From: an uncultured Clostridia bacterium | GTDB taxonomy: Bacteria > Bacillota > Clostridia > Oscillospirales > Acutalibacteraceae | DNA length: 64,000 nt | NCBI GenBank assembly: GCA_947572385.1 | Contig: CANPBX010000003.1 | Coordinates: 1 to 64,000 of the forward strand | Direction of reading: 5' to 3' | In this document: piece after piece, positions 23,905 through 32,890 of the stretch | Layout: each line of letters starts with the position of its first letter | Numbering within the stretch: the stretch's first letter is position 1 | Made by a program: the position numbers and the translations under genes | The notes under the pieces: model-generated | Databases searched by the model: none | Seen by the model: the letters and a program-made list of their open reading frames with translations, nothing else | What the model was told of the DNA's origin: nothing

Positions 23905-25227
23905 ATGACAAACAATGTATTTGCCCCAACCCCGCCTATGGGCTGGAACAGCTATGACTACTACGACACCACCGTAAACGAGGAGCAGGTGCGGGCCAAC
24001 GCCCAGGTCATGGCTGAGCGCCTGAAGGAGTGGGGCTGGGAGTATATCGTCATCGACATCCAGTGGTACGCGAAAAACGCCGGGAGTATGCGCGGGCGCT
24101 TCCAGTATATCCCCTTCGGCCCAGTGGAGATGGACTCCTGGTCCCGCCTTCAGCCGGACCCCGAGCGCTTCCCCTCCTCCCAGGGCGGCAAGGGCTTCGG
24201 GCCCCTGGCTGACTACATCCACAGCCTTGGCCTCAAGTTCGGCATACATATAATGCGGGGCATACCCCGGATCGCCGCCCATCTCCATGGCAAAATACTG
24301 GGCCATAACGAGACGGCCGATATGGTGGCCGACCCCGCCTCTGTCTGCTGGTGGAACCCGGATATGTACGGCGTGCGGGACTGTCCCGGCGGGCAGGCCT
24401 ACTATGACTCGATCATAAAAATGTACGCCGACTGGGGCGTGGACTTTATAAAATGCGACGACATCTGCAATACCGACAACTGGACCCCCAACAGCGAGAA
24501 GGCCTACGCCAGAAGCTTTGAGATAGAGATGATATCCCGCGCCATCGAGAAGAGCGGGCGCCAGATCGTGCTGTCCCTCTCCCCCGGCCCGGCGGTGATA
24601 GGCAAGGCCTGGCACTACCAGACCTATTCCAATATGTGGCGCATTACCGACGACTTCTGGGACGACTGGGAGCTTTTGAAGGCTATGTTCCCCCGCTGCG
24701 AGCAGTGGCAGGACCATGTGTTCCCCGGCTCATACCCTGACTGCGATATGCTGCCACTGGGCTGTATCGGCGCAGGCTTCGGGGACGAGCGCCTGACCCG
24801 ATTTACAAGGGACGAGCAGAAGACCATGTTCACCCTCTGGTGTCTGATGGGCTCCCCTCTGATGATGGGCGGCGAGCTCACAAAGCTGGACGACTGGACC
24901 ATGTTCATCCTCACCAACTGGGACGTGCTGGATATGCTTCCATGCCGCCCGAAACAGCTCTACCGCAATGACAGCTCCGCCGCCTGGACAGCCTTGGACC
25001 CGGACTCCGGGGAAAAATACGTGGTGCTCTTTAACCTTGCCGACGAGCCCCAGCAGCTTTCCGCTTCTGTCAGGGATATATGGCCCCGGACCATTGCAGG
25101 CATAGACCTGTGGGAGGGCGTGCGCACCGAGTTCACCGACGGCGCCGTTACCGCCGATGTAGCCCCCCACGGCTGCGCGGCCTTCCGCATAGCCAGCACC
25201 GCCAAGCCCTGGGAGGACCAGCCGTGA
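23905..25227 (+). CDS. Glycoside hydrolase family 27, alpha-galactosidase-like
   Basis: A 440-residue clan GH-D enzyme. The PPMGWNSYDYY start, the nucleophile segment DFIKCDDI (near residues 179-186) and the acid/base segment RITDDFWDDW (near 246-255) are typical of GH27 alpha-galactosidases and alpha-N-acetylgalactosaminidases. A C-terminal beta-sandwich follows from about residue 350. No signal peptide is seen, so it acts on imported oligosaccharides. ATG 23905 has TTTGGAGG upstream. First gene of a unit continuing with DUF2461; their frames overlap as GTGA. Confidence 0.92.
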   Translation: MTNNVFAPTPPMGWNSYDYYDTTVNEEQVRANAQVMAERLKEWGWEYIVIDIQWYAKNAGSMRGRFQYIPFGPVEMDSWSRLQPDPERFPSSQGGKGFGPLADYIHSLGLKFGIHIMRGIPRIAAHLHGKILGHNETADMVADPASVCWWNPDMYGVRDCPGGQAYYDSIIKMYADWGVDFIKCDDICNTDNWTPNSEKAYARSFEIEMISRAIEKSGRQIVLSLSPGPAVIGKAWHYQTYSNMWRITDDFWDDWELLKAMFPRCEQWQDHVFPGSYPDCDMLPLGCIGAGFGDERLTRFTRDEQKTMFTLWCLMGSPLMMGGELTKLDDWTMFILTNWDVLDMLPCRPKQLYRNDSSAAWTALDPDSGEKYVVLFNLADEPQQLSASVRDIWPRTIAGIDLWEGVRTEFTDGAVTADVAPHGCAAFRIASTAKPWEDQP

Positions 25228-25895
25228 GCGCAGGGCCGCTTAGCCCCCGGGCCATGGACTTCCTCTTTGAGCTGTCCATAAACAATGAGCGCCCATGGTT
25301 CCAGGAGCATAAGCCCGAGTTTGAGTCCCTGCTGCACCGGCCCTTCAGGGAGCTGGCTGAGCAGACCCTTGGCATAATGTCCAGGCGCTTCCCAGCCTGC
25401 GGCTTCGGCCTGCACATCTCAAGAATATACCGGGACGCCCGGAGGCTCTTCGGCCGCGGCCCCTACCACGACCACCTTTGGTTTTCCCTTCAGCGCGAGG
25501 ACTGCCGCGATCAGGGGCCCATGCTCTGGTTTGAGTTCGGGCTTTCGGGGACCTCCCACGGCCTTGGCTACTGGGAGCGCTCCGCGCAGCAGGCGGCGGC
25601 CTTCCGCAAAAAGATAGACAGCGACCCAAAGCGCTTTGAGGAGCTGCTGCTCGCCGTCCCGGACAGGGAGCGCAGCCGCCTGTGGGGCGACGAGTACAAG
25701 CGCCCGAAGGGGCATATAAGCAGCCTTATAGACCCATGGTACAACCGCAAACAGGCCAGTATCGGCTACGACGACTACTTTGGCGACGAGCTCTTTACAG
25801 ACAGGCTCCCCCTGCTTCTTTCAGAGTCCCTCTCCGGGCTCATACCCCTCTATCACTACATGATGGAGGCCGCCGGTCTGGAGCTCAAAGAATAA
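25224..25895 (+). CDS. DUF2461 domain protein
   Basis: A 223-residue cytosolic protein of the DUF2461 family, recognised by the FLFELSINNERPWF opening, the SRIYRDARRLFGRGPYHDHLWF block and the later RPKGHISSLIDPWY segment. Function unknown. The start is GTG overlapping the preceding stop (GTGA), with GGAGG eight bases upstream, showing translational coupling to the alpha-galactosidase gene. Confidence 0.85.
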   Translation: MSAGPLSPRAMDFLFELSINNERPWFQEHKPEFESLLHRPFRELAEQTLGIMSRRFPACGFGLHISRIYRDARRLFGRGPYHDHLWFSLQREDCRDQGPMLWFEFGLSGTSHGLGYWERSAQQAAAFRKKIDSDPKRFEELLLAVPDRERSRLWGDEYKRPKGHISSLIDPWYNRKQASIGYDDYFGDELFTDRLPLLLSESLSGLIPLYHYMMEAAGLELKE

Positions 25896-25945
25896 ATATC
25901 CCGCCTCTACTCATACTATAACCCAGTATGAAAGGAGGCACATAA

Positions 25946-26926
25946 ATGTGCACTTGCATTACAATGAAGACCCGGGACGTATACTTCGGGCGCACCATGG
26001 ATATCCACTACCGCTTCGGTGAGCAGGTCGCCGTCACTCCCAGGGGCTTCCGCTTCCCCCTGAGATCCGGAGACAGCTTTGAAAACTGGTACGCCATGAT
26101 AGGCATGGCCTCTGTCCACGGGGATTACCCCCTCTACGCCGAGGCCACCAACGAGAGGGGGCTCTCAATGGCAGGGCTCAACTTCCCGGAAAACGCCTGG
26201 TACGGCGAGCCCATCCCCGGCAAAAGGAATCTCGCCCCCTATGAGCTCATTCCCTGGGTGCTGGGCTCCTTCGGCACCCTTGAGGAGGTAAAGCGGGAGC
26301 TCTCGTCCCTGTGGCTCGTGAGTATCCCCCTGGACCGGGACACCCCCGTGGCCCCCCTCCACTGGATGATAAGCGACGCCCAGGGCTCAAGCATAGTTTT
26401 GGAGCAGACCAGGGAGGAGGGCCTCAGGATATACGACAACCCCTTCGGCGTGCTCACCAATAATCCCACCTTCCCCTACCACAGCATGAACCTGAACAGC
26501 TTCATGAACCTCACCTCAAGCCCGCCCCAAAACCGCTTCTGCAAGGGCCTGGACCTTACGGCCTTCGGCAGCGGCATGGGGTCCATCGGCCTGCCCGGGG
26601 ACAACTCCCCCACCTCCCGCTTTGTGCGGGCCTGCTTCAACAGGGCGAACTCCCTATGCGGCGGAACCGAGGAGGAGTCGGTGTCCCAGTTCTTCCATAT
26701 TCTCGACAATGTATGGATAGTACGTGGTTCCACCATGGCAAAGGGCAATATCTGCGACACCACCACCTACGCCTGCTGCATGAACGCCTCCCGGGGGATA
26801 TACTATTATAAGACCTACTCCAACTCCCAGCTTACCGCCGTGCGCCTTACCGAGTCCAATATCAACGCCGGAGGGCCCACCTTCTACCCTCTGGAGGAGG
26901 AGCAGCAGATACGCTTCATCAACTAA
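25946..26926 (+). CDS. Choloylglycine (bile salt) hydrolase-type Ntn amidase
   Basis: A 326-residue N-terminal nucleophile hydrolase. After Met removal Cys2 becomes the nucleophile (MCTCITMKT). Known bile salt hydrolase residues are all represented: Arg16 and Asp19 in FGRTMD, Asn in EATNERGL, Asn in VLTNNP, and Arg in PGDNSPTSRFVRA. Such enzymes deconjugate glycine- or taurine-conjugated bile acids; penicillin V acylase activity is the alternative, and Asn/Arg conservation favours bile salts. AAAGGAGG lies upstream. It belongs to a run of co-directional genes with GH27 and an amidohydrolase. Confidence 0.9.
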   Translation: MCTCITMKTRDVYFGRTMDIHYRFGEQVAVTPRGFRFPLRSGDSFENWYAMIGMASVHGDYPLYAEATNERGLSMAGLNFPENAWYGEPIPGKRNLAPYELIPWVLGSFGTLEEVKRELSSLWLVSIPLDRDTPVAPLHWMISDAQGSSIVLEQTREEGLRIYDNPFGVLTNNPTFPYHSMNLNSFMNLTSSPPQNRFCKGLDLTAFGSGMGSIGLPGDNSPTSRFVRACFNRANSLCGGTEEESVSQFFHILDNVWIVRGSTMAKGNICDTTTYACCMNASRGIYYYKTYSNSQLTAVRLTESNINAGGPTFYPLEEEQQIRFIN

Positions 26927-26935
26927 GGAGGCATT

Positions 26936-27793
26936 ATGATAATCGATTTCCACACCCACAGCTTCCCCCCAAAGCTGGCGGCCTCCACCCTTAAAAAGCT
27001 CAGCGCCGCCAGCCATACCCTCCCCTTCACAGACGGCACTCCGGAGGGCCTTCTCGCCTCCATGGGCCGCGCCGGGGTGGACCTCTCAGTCGTCCTCCCG
27101 GTAGCCACAGCCCCCCGCCAGGTGGAGCATATCAACGACGCCTCCGCAGCCATCAACGAGAGCGCCCCGGAGAGACCCGGCTGTGCCAGGCTCTTCTCCT
27201 TCGGCTGTATGCACCCGGACTTTGAGGGCTGGCACAGTGAGCTTGCCCGGGTCAAGAGCCTGGGCTTAAAGGGGATCAAGCTCCACCCGGTATATCAGGG
27301 CGTGGACTTTGACGACCCCCGAACCCTGCGCATTCTGGACCGCGCCGGTGAGCTCGGCCTGATAGTCGTCACCCACGCCGGCCTGGATGTGGGCTTTCCC
27401 GGAGTATCCCGCTGCTCCCCGGAGATGGTGCGCAATGCCGTGGGCAGGGTCGGCCCGGTGAAGCTTATCCTCGCCCATATGGGCGGCTGGCGCTCCTGGG
27501 ACCGGGTGCTGGAGCTCCTTCCGGGCCTGCCTGTCTGCATCGACACCAGCTTCTCCACCGGCAGAATGACCCCCGCCGACAGCCACTACTCTGAGGACGA
27601 GCTACAGCTTCTGGACAGCTCCGGCTTCATGGCCCTTGTCCGCGCCTTCGGCCCGAAAAGGGTGCTCTTCGGCAGCGACAGCCCCTGGAGCAGCCAGAAG
27701 GACAGCCTTGACTGGCTCCGTGAGCAGCCCCTGGGCCCTCGTGAGCTTGAGGATATCCTGGGAAATAACGGTAAAGAACTGCTTCAGCTATAA
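26936..27793 (+). CDS. Amidohydrolase family 2 metal-dependent hydrolase
   Basis: A 285-residue TIM-barrel hydrolase of the amidohydrolase-2 group, with the metal motif DFHTHSFPP at the N-terminus, KGIKLHPVYQG, VTHAGLD, LAHMGGW and the LFGSDSPW Asp near the C-terminus. Relatives include decarboxylases and lactonases of aromatic acids; the substrate here is unknown. It starts ten bases after the bile salt hydrolase stop with AAGGAGG, so they are co-transcribed. A strong terminator follows. Confidence 0.85.
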   Translation: MIIDFHTHSFPPKLAASTLKKLSAASHTLPFTDGTPEGLLASMGRAGVDLSVVLPVATAPRQVEHINDASAAINESAPERPGCARLFSFGCMHPDFEGWHSELARVKSLGLKGIKLHPVYQGVDFDDPRTLRILDRAGELGLIVVTHAGLDVGFPGVSRCSPEMVRNAVGRVGPVKLILAHMGGWRSWDRVLELLPGLPVCIDTSFSTGRMTPADSHYSEDELQLLDSSGFMALVRAFGPKRVLFGSDSPWSSQKDSLDWLREQPLGPRELEDILGNNGKELLQL

Positions 27794-27797
27794 TAAA

Positions 27798-27825
27798 GCC
27801 GCGGCTATGCGCCGCGGCCTTTTTG
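27798..27825. terminator. Terminator between amidohydrolase and ACT genes
   Basis: Perfect 8-bp GCCGCGGC arms (27798-27805, 27811-27818) with a five-base loop, then CTTTTTG; lies between convergent genes. Confidence 0.85.
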
Positions 27826-28260
27826 TTATATTTGGGATATATTCTCCTGGTCCACCAGCTTTATGCCCTTCCCGGAAAGGGCAAGCGCCGCCTTCTGAGG
27901 CTCCTGCACCCGGAATATCATGTAGGCATGATCCACATCCCCGCCTCCCAGGAACGCGTACATGTACTCGACATTTACCCCGGCCTCGGTCAGCACCAGC
28001 AGGATTTTGTGCAGCCCTCCCGGCTCATCCGGTATCAGCACCGCCAAAACCGGCGTGAGCTTGTGTACAAACCCGCCGTCTTTAAGTACCGTCGCCGCCT
28101 TATAGACATCGTCCACGATTATCCTAACAATGCCGAAGTCATTGGTCTCCGCAAGGCTTAAGGCCCGCATGTCTATGCCGTTCTCCGCCAGCAGCGCCGT
28201 CATATTCGTCAGCGTCCCCGGCCTGTTCTCCAGGAAAACGGATATCTGGTTGACTGTCAT
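27826..28260 (-). CDS. Tandem ACT domain protein
   Basis: A 144-residue protein of two ACT domains (about 1-70 and 71-144), each beginning with the typical ENRPGTLTNM and DEPGGLHKIL ligand-binding turns. ACT domains bind amino acids to regulate enzymes. This form often accompanies indolepyruvate oxidoreductase and phenylacetate-CoA ligase genes, as here, so sensing of aromatic amino acids is inferred. AAGGAGGG precedes ATG. Last gene of the operon that begins at 34525. Confidence 0.88.
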   Translation of the reverse strand: MTVNQISVFLENRPGTLTNMTALLAENGIDMRALSLAETNDFGIVRIIVDDVYKAATVLKDGGFVHKLTPVLAVLIPDEPGGLHKILLVLTEAGVNVEYMYAFLGGGDVDHAYMIFRVQEPQKAALALSGKGIKLVDQENISQI

Positions 28261-28274
28261 AGTTTACCCTCCTT

Positions 28275-28886
28275 CTATAGTGGGAAAGTCACCTGTAAAT
28301 TATCATCCTTTGAAAATTCATCAACAAACCAATAGCTGTGTTCTGCACCGAAAATGACAAGAATCTTTTTATCCGGGTTCTTTGCCGCGACTTCCCGAAT
28401 GTTCTCCACAATACGGCGGTTGCGCCTGGTCCAGGTGATGGAGTGTGTCTCCGGGCTGTGCCGGCCCTGTATATCGTGCTTGCGCCGGGCCAAATCGTTG
28501 AAAGCCGGAGAATTGAATGGTACCTCCGACTGAATGCCGGACTCCATGAACTCGTTCATCATGTCCGTCCACTGTTCGATTCCTTTCGGACCGAGATTGG
28601 CCTCCAGAATATTCCCCTCCTCGTACTGGAGCCGGACTTCCTCTTCTGTCCAATAGTCGCACGGGACAAATGGGATGTTACGGTTTTTGCAGTAGTCAAA
28701 AATGTAGCGGTCATATTCTGTGGGGTAATGATTTTCGCTGCTTTCCATATCGGACCGGCGCACCTCGCCGCAGACGATGTCCGGCCCAAAGCGGTCAAAT
28801 GCCGCTATGGCCTTTTGGTCGTCCCACTTGCAGTATTCCAAGATTTGGCCGCCGTGCACAGAGCTGAAAACACCGATAGTTGTCAT
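28275..28886 (-). CDS. TraB/ChaN-like hypothetical protein
   Basis: A 203-residue protein not clearly assignable to a named family. The C-terminal half, with RRNRRIVENIREVA, KILVIFGAEH and a following SYWFVDEF, resembles the His-containing end of TraB/ChaN/erythromycin-esterase-like proteins, and an early GEVRRSD segment would fit the conserved Glu-Arg part. AAGGAGG precedes ATG. Base composition is visibly lower in GC than the operon around it and codon use is less biased, so it may have been inserted into the operon by transfer. Substrate unknown. Confidence 0.55.
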   Translation of the reverse strand: MTTIGVFSSVHGGQILEYCKWDDQKAIAAFDRFGPDIVCGEVRRSDMESSENHYPTEYDRYIFDYCKNRNIPFVPCDYWTEEEVRLQYEEGNILEANLGPKGIEQWTDMMNEFMESGIQSEVPFNSPAFNDLARRKHDIQGRHSPETHSITWTRRNRRIVENIREVAAKNPDKKILVIFGAEHSYWFVDEFSKDDNLQVTFPL

Positions 28887-28897
28887 TCCGGGCCTCC

Positions 28898-30199
28898 TTA
28901 TATCTTCCTCTTGTCAATGACCCTAACAGCCTTCCCCTCACTGCGCACAATTGACTTTGGCGCAACCAGGGTGACCTTAGCCGTGAGCCCCAGCATGGAG
29001 CGGAGGCCCTCCACCAGCTCCTTCTGCCTCTGGGCAATATCCCCCAGATTGTCGGTGAACATCTCCGGCGTCATCTCCACCTGCACGTCCAGGGTGTCGG
29101 TATTCTTCACCCTGTCCACGATTATCTGGTAGTTTGCCGGATACCCATGGTTTAGGAGCACCGTCTCTATCTGGGACGGGAACACGTTCACGCCACGGAT
29201 AATGAGCATATCATCCGTGCGGCCCTGGGGCTTCTGCATCTTCACATGGGTGCGCCCGCAGGGGCAGGGCTCCCGGGTAAGGGTGCAGATGTCCCGGGTG
29301 CGGTACCTTATCAGCGGGAAGGCCTCCTTTGTGATGGAAGTGAACACCAGCTCCCCCTGGCTCCCCTCCGGCAGTACCTCGCCTGTCTCAGGGTCGATCA
29401 CCTCAGCGATAAAGTGGTCCTCGTTGATGTGCATACCGCTCTGGGCCGAGCACTCAAAGGACACCCCGGGCCCTGAGAGCTCCGTGAGCCCATATATGTC
29501 ATAGGCCTTTATCCCCAGGGTATTCTCGATCTCCCTGCGCATTTCCTGGCTCCAGGCCTCAGCGCCGAAAATGCCCGCCTTCAAGGGTATATCCTCCGGC
29601 CCCAGGCCCATCTCCTTCATGGTCTCGCCTATATAAGCCGCGTAAGAGGGCGTGCAGCACAGGATAGTTGCTGAAAGGTCCTGTATAAACATTATCTGCC
29701 GCTCCGTATTCCCCGAGCTCGTGGGTATCGTCAGGCACCCCACCTTATGGGAGCCCCCGTTGAGCCCCGGGCCCCCGGTAAAGAGCCCGTAGCCATAGCT
29801 CACCTGGCAGACGTCCTCATTCGTGCCGCCCGCCGCCATGATCGCCCTGGCGCAGCAGTCCTCCCACAGATCAATATCATACTGGGTATAAAAGGCCACC
29901 ACCCTTTTGCCGGTGGTCCCCGAGGTGGACTGTATGCGCACGCAGTCCTTCAGTGGCATTCCCATCAGCCCATATGGGTACGCCTCTCTCAAATCAGCCT
30001 TTGAGAGAAACGGCAGCTTATGAAGGTCGTCCGAGGACCCGATATCATCCGGCGTGACCCCCTTCTCCTCCATCTTCTTCCGGTAGTAGGGCACATTCTC
30101 CCAAACATGCCGCACCTGCCTCACCAGCCGCTCATCCTGGAGGGCCTTGATTTCCTCCCGGGAGGCGCACTCAATCTCGGGTTGGTAGTAGCGTTCCAT
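28898..30199 (-). CDS. paaK: Phenylacetate--CoA ligase
   Basis: A 433-residue adenylate-forming enzyme of the PaaK type, with the P-loop-like STSGTTGKR (near 90-98), YDIYGLTELSGPG (near 235-247) and the C-terminal GRTDDMLIIRGVNVFPSQIE hinge. It would activate phenylacetate or another aryl-acetate with ATP and CoA. It is downstream of iorAB in the same operon, the arrangement seen for conversion of aromatic 2-oxoacids. AAAGGA lies upstream of ATG. Confidence 0.93.
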   Translation of the reverse strand: MERYYQPEIECASREEIKALQDERLVRQVRHVWENVPYYRKKMEEKGVTPDDIGSSDDLHKLPFLSKADLREAYPYGLMGMPLKDCVRIQSTSGTTGKRVVAFYTQYDIDLWEDCCARAIMAAGGTNEDVCQVSYGYGLFTGGPGLNGGSHKVGCLTIPTSSGNTERQIMFIQDLSATILCCTPSYAAYIGETMKEMGLGPEDIPLKAGIFGAEAWSQEMRREIENTLGIKAYDIYGLTELSGPGVSFECSAQSGMHINEDHFIAEVIDPETGEVLPEGSQGELVFTSITKEAFPLIRYRTRDICTLTREPCPCGRTHVKMQKPQGRTDDMLIIRGVNVFPSQIETVLLNHGYPANYQIIVDRVKNTDTLDVQVEMTPEMFTDNLGDIAQRQKELVEGLRSMLGLTAKVTLVAPKSIVRSEGKAVRVIDKRKI

Positions 30200-30264
30200 T
30201 TTGCATCAGTCCTTTCAAGACATGTCTATATTTAGTATTGGATCTTCATGGGGCGGGAAAGCCG

Positions 30265-30840
30265 TCACGCCGTCCCCCTCCCCAGCTCAAAAGCCCTCCT
30301 GTTGAGCTCCAGGAACTTCGCGGGCACACATGCCTCAATAGCCTCCTGCCAGGCTTCAATGGGGAAGTCAAAATAGTGGCTCAGCCGCCCCAGCAGCACC
30401 AGGTTCACCGCCTTCTGGCTCCCGGCCTCCTCCGCAAGCCCCAGGCAGTCCAGGGCGTCCACCTTCGCCCCGGAGGACCCCAGCTTCTCCACCAGCCCTC
30501 CAGGGTACTCCGCCGCCCCTGTTATCACCGGCATAGGGTCTATCCGCTGGGTATTCGTCACCACCCGGCCCTCAGGCTTCAGGTATGGCAGCCACCTTGC
30601 GGCCTCCAGCAGCTCAAAGGAAACTATAGCGTCAGCCTCACCCTTATCTATCACCGGGGAGTATACCTTCTCACCGTAGCGCACAAAGGTGACCACGCTG
30701 CCACCACGCTGGCTCATGCCGTGGACCTCGGAGACCTTCACATCATATCCCCGGCCCATGAGCAGATGTCCCAGCAGCTTGCTGGCAAGCAGCGACCCCT
30801 GTCCTCCGACGCCAACTATCATTATATTTTTCGTATCCAT
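30265..30840 (-). CDS. iorB: Indolepyruvate oxidoreductase subunit beta
   Basis: A 191-residue gamma-type subunit of the 2-oxoacid:ferredoxin oxidoreductase family, with IMIVGVGGQGSLLASKLL at the N-terminus and the SEVHGMSQRGGSVVTFVRYG block characteristic of IorB. It pairs with IorA to decarboxylate aryl-pyruvates oxidatively to aryl-acetyl-CoA, reducing ferredoxin. AAGGAGGG lies between the iorA stop and this ATG, which are only two bases apart. Confidence 0.94.
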   Translation of the reverse strand: MDTKNIMIVGVGGQGSLLASKLLGHLLMGRGYDVKVSEVHGMSQRGGSVVTFVRYGEKVYSPVIDKGEADAIVSFELLEAARWLPYLKPEGRVVTNTQRIDPMPVITGAAEYPGGLVEKLGSSGAKVDALDCLGLAEEAGSQKAVNLVLLGRLSHYFDFPIEAWQEAIEACVPAKFLELNRRAFELGRGTA

Positions 30841-30842
30841 CC

Positions 30843-32576
30843 TTAACCCTCCTTAAACGCGCCAAAGCCGCACAGCTGCCCGCATACCCCGCAGCCCACG
30901 CACTGGGTGCCGTCAATATGGGCCTTGCCGTCTTTAACGGAAATTGCCGGACAGCCTATCCTCATGCAGGCCCTGCACCCCCGGCACTTCCCGGCGTCCA
31001 CTTTAAGCGCGGGCTTATGCTTCACATACTTTAAGAGCGCGCATGGCCTTCTGGAGATCACCACCGAGGGTCCATCAGCGGCAAGCTCCTCCTTCACAGC
31101 CTCCTCACAGGCCTTCAGATCATATGGGTCGACCACCCGCACCCGCTCGATGCCCATGGCCCTGCACAGGGCCTCAAGGTCGATCCTGCCTGCCGGGTCT
31201 CCCCGGAGGTCAAAGCCTGTTGTAGGATTCTGCTGGTGCCCTGTCATGCCGGTGATACTATTGTCAAGTATTATCACTGTAGAATCAGACTGGTTATAGG
31301 CCACATTGGCAAGCCCCGTCATGCCCGAATGCATGAAGGTGGAGTCGCCTATCACTGCCACGGCCTTCCCCCCGGCCTCAGGCCCCCTTGCCTTGTTAAA
31401 GCCGTGGAGCCCGCTGATCGAGGCCCCCATACAAAGGGTCATATCCATAGCGCCCAGGGGCGGCATTGCCCCCAAGGTATAGCAGCCGATATCTCCAAGC
31501 ACCGTACAGCCAAGCTTTTTCAGTGTGTAGAACAGCCCTCTATGGGGGCACCCGGCGCACATCACCGGCGGCCTGTTTGGCAGCTCCTCTGAAAGCCCCC
31601 TGCCCTTGGGCACATCCAGCTCCAGCTTTTCAGCCACCATATTCTGGCTGAGCTCGCCTGTCAGCGGGAAGCAGTCCTTCCCGCTCAAACTGAGCCCCAT
31701 CCCCCGGCAGCAGCCCTCAAGGAAGGGGTCGCCCTCCTCAACTACCATCAGCCGTTCCACCCTGCCGGCGAAATCCTTGATAAGGCCATCCGGCAGGGGC
31801 CAGACCATCCCCAGCTTCAGCACCGGGTACCTGTCCCCGCAGGCCTCCTTCACATACTGATAGCAGGTGCTGGAGGTGATAATGCCGACGCTGCTGTCCC
31901 TGCCGTTTTCCACCCGGTTTATCCCAGAGGTCCCGGCCCAGTCCGCCAGCCGCCGGAGCCTCTCCTCGACCGCCGGGTGCCTCCTAATAGCATTCGCCGG
32001 GGCCATTACATATTTCTGCGGGTCCTTCTTATAGGGCTTCGCTTCAGGCTCCCGGCGCTCCGAGAGCTCCGCCACCGACTGTGAATGGGCCACCCGCGTG
32101 CACATCTTCAGCAGCACAGGCGTATCGAACTCCTCCGAGAGCTCATAGGCAAGCTTCGTAAACTCCAGCGCTTCTTTTGAGTCCGAGGGCTCCAGCATGG
32201 GGAGCTTCGCCGCCCTTGCATAGTGCCTGGAGTCCTGCTCATTCTGGGACGAGTGCATGCCCGGGTCGTCGGCCACGGCGATCACCATACCGGCGTTCAC
32301 CCCGGTATAGCCCATGGTGAACAGGGGGTCGGCGGCAACATTGAGCCCCACGTGCTTCATGCCGCAGAAGCTCCTCTTTCCCCCAAGGCTCGCCCCGAAG
32401 GCCGTCTCCATTGCCACCTTCTCGTTGGGTGCCCACTCACAGTATATCTCTGTAAACTTAGCCGCCTCCTCGGTTATCTCCGTGCTGGGGGTGCCCGGAT
32501 AGCTGGACGCTACAGCGCACCCCGCCTCATAGAGCCCCCTTGCCACGGCGGCGTTGCCTAAAATAAGCTTTTTCAT
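30843..32576 (-). CDS. iorA: Indolepyruvate ferredoxin oxidoreductase subunit alpha
   Basis: A 577-residue thiamine-diphosphate enzyme subunit. The N-terminal pyrimidine-binding domain has SYPGTPSTEITEEAAKF; the TPP-binding part contains GDIGCYTLGAMPPLG and GDSTFMHSGMTGL; two C-terminal 4Fe-4S motifs follow (CRGCRACMRIGC near 535, CVGCGVCGQLC near 565). With IorB it oxidises indolepyruvate, phenylpyruvate and hydroxyphenylpyruvate with ferredoxin and CoA under anaerobic conditions. AGGAGA precedes ATG. Confidence 0.96.
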   Translation of the reverse strand: MKKLILGNAAVARGLYEAGCAVASSYPGTPSTEITEEAAKFTEIYCEWAPNEKVAMETAFGASLGGKRSFCGMKHVGLNVAADPLFTMGYTGVNAGMVIAVADDPGMHSSQNEQDSRHYARAAKLPMLEPSDSKEALEFTKLAYELSEEFDTPVLLKMCTRVAHSQSVAELSERREPEAKPYKKDPQKYVMAPANAIRRHPAVEERLRRLADWAGTSGINRVENGRDSSVGIITSSTCYQYVKEACGDRYPVLKLGMVWPLPDGLIKDFAGRVERLMVVEEGDPFLEGCCRGMGLSLSGKDCFPLTGELSQNMVAEKLELDVPKGRGLSEELPNRPPVMCAGCPHRGLFYTLKKLGCTVLGDIGCYTLGAMPPLGAMDMTLCMGASISGLHGFNKARGPEAGGKAVAVIGDSTFMHSGMTGLANVAYNQSDSTVIILDNSITGMTGHQQNPTTGFDLRGDPAGRIDLEALCRAMGIERVRVVDPYDLKACEEAVKEELAADGPSVVISRRPCALLKYVKHKPALKVDAGKCRGCRACMRIGCPAISVKDGKAHIDGTQCVGCGVCGQLCGFGAFKEG

Positions 32577-32588
32577 TATGTATCTCCT

Positions 32589-32879
32589 TCAAAAAGTATA
32601 GTCAATACAGGCCCGGTCCTCCCTGATCCCGCCCGCAAACTCCCCAAAGGCAATATGCTCGGGGCAGACCTGATAGGCGTTCAGATCCTCAATGCTGTCA
32701 AAGTCGAAAATCAGGGCCACGTCATAATTGGCGTTTGGAGCCCCTTCCGTACACCGCACCGCCTGTCCCTCCCGGATAACGGGAAGCCTGCACAGCTCCC
32801 CGCCCCGCCGCAGAAACTCGGCAATATTGGCCTCTTTATTTTCTTCCTTCAATGAAAACATACAGATGTGACGTATCAT
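32589..32879 (-). CDS. Dabb (stress-responsive A/B barrel) protein
   Basis: A 96-residue single-domain dimeric alpha/beta-barrel protein (Dabb), recognised by the MIRHICMFSLKEE start, YDVALIFDFDSIEDLNAYQ and the HIAF segment near the end. I start at 32879, where GAGGAG is well spaced, rather than the in-frame ATG at 32894, which overlaps the upstream ligase gene. Role unknown; its position between a CoA ligase and iorA suggests an accessory or substrate-handling function in the pathway. Confidence 0.85.
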   Translation of the reverse strand: MIRHICMFSLKEENKEANIAEFLRRGGELCRLPVIREGQAVRCTEGAPNANYDVALIFDFDSIEDLNAYQVCPEHIAFGEFAGGIREDRACIDYTF

Positions 32880-32890
32880 AACATTTCTCC

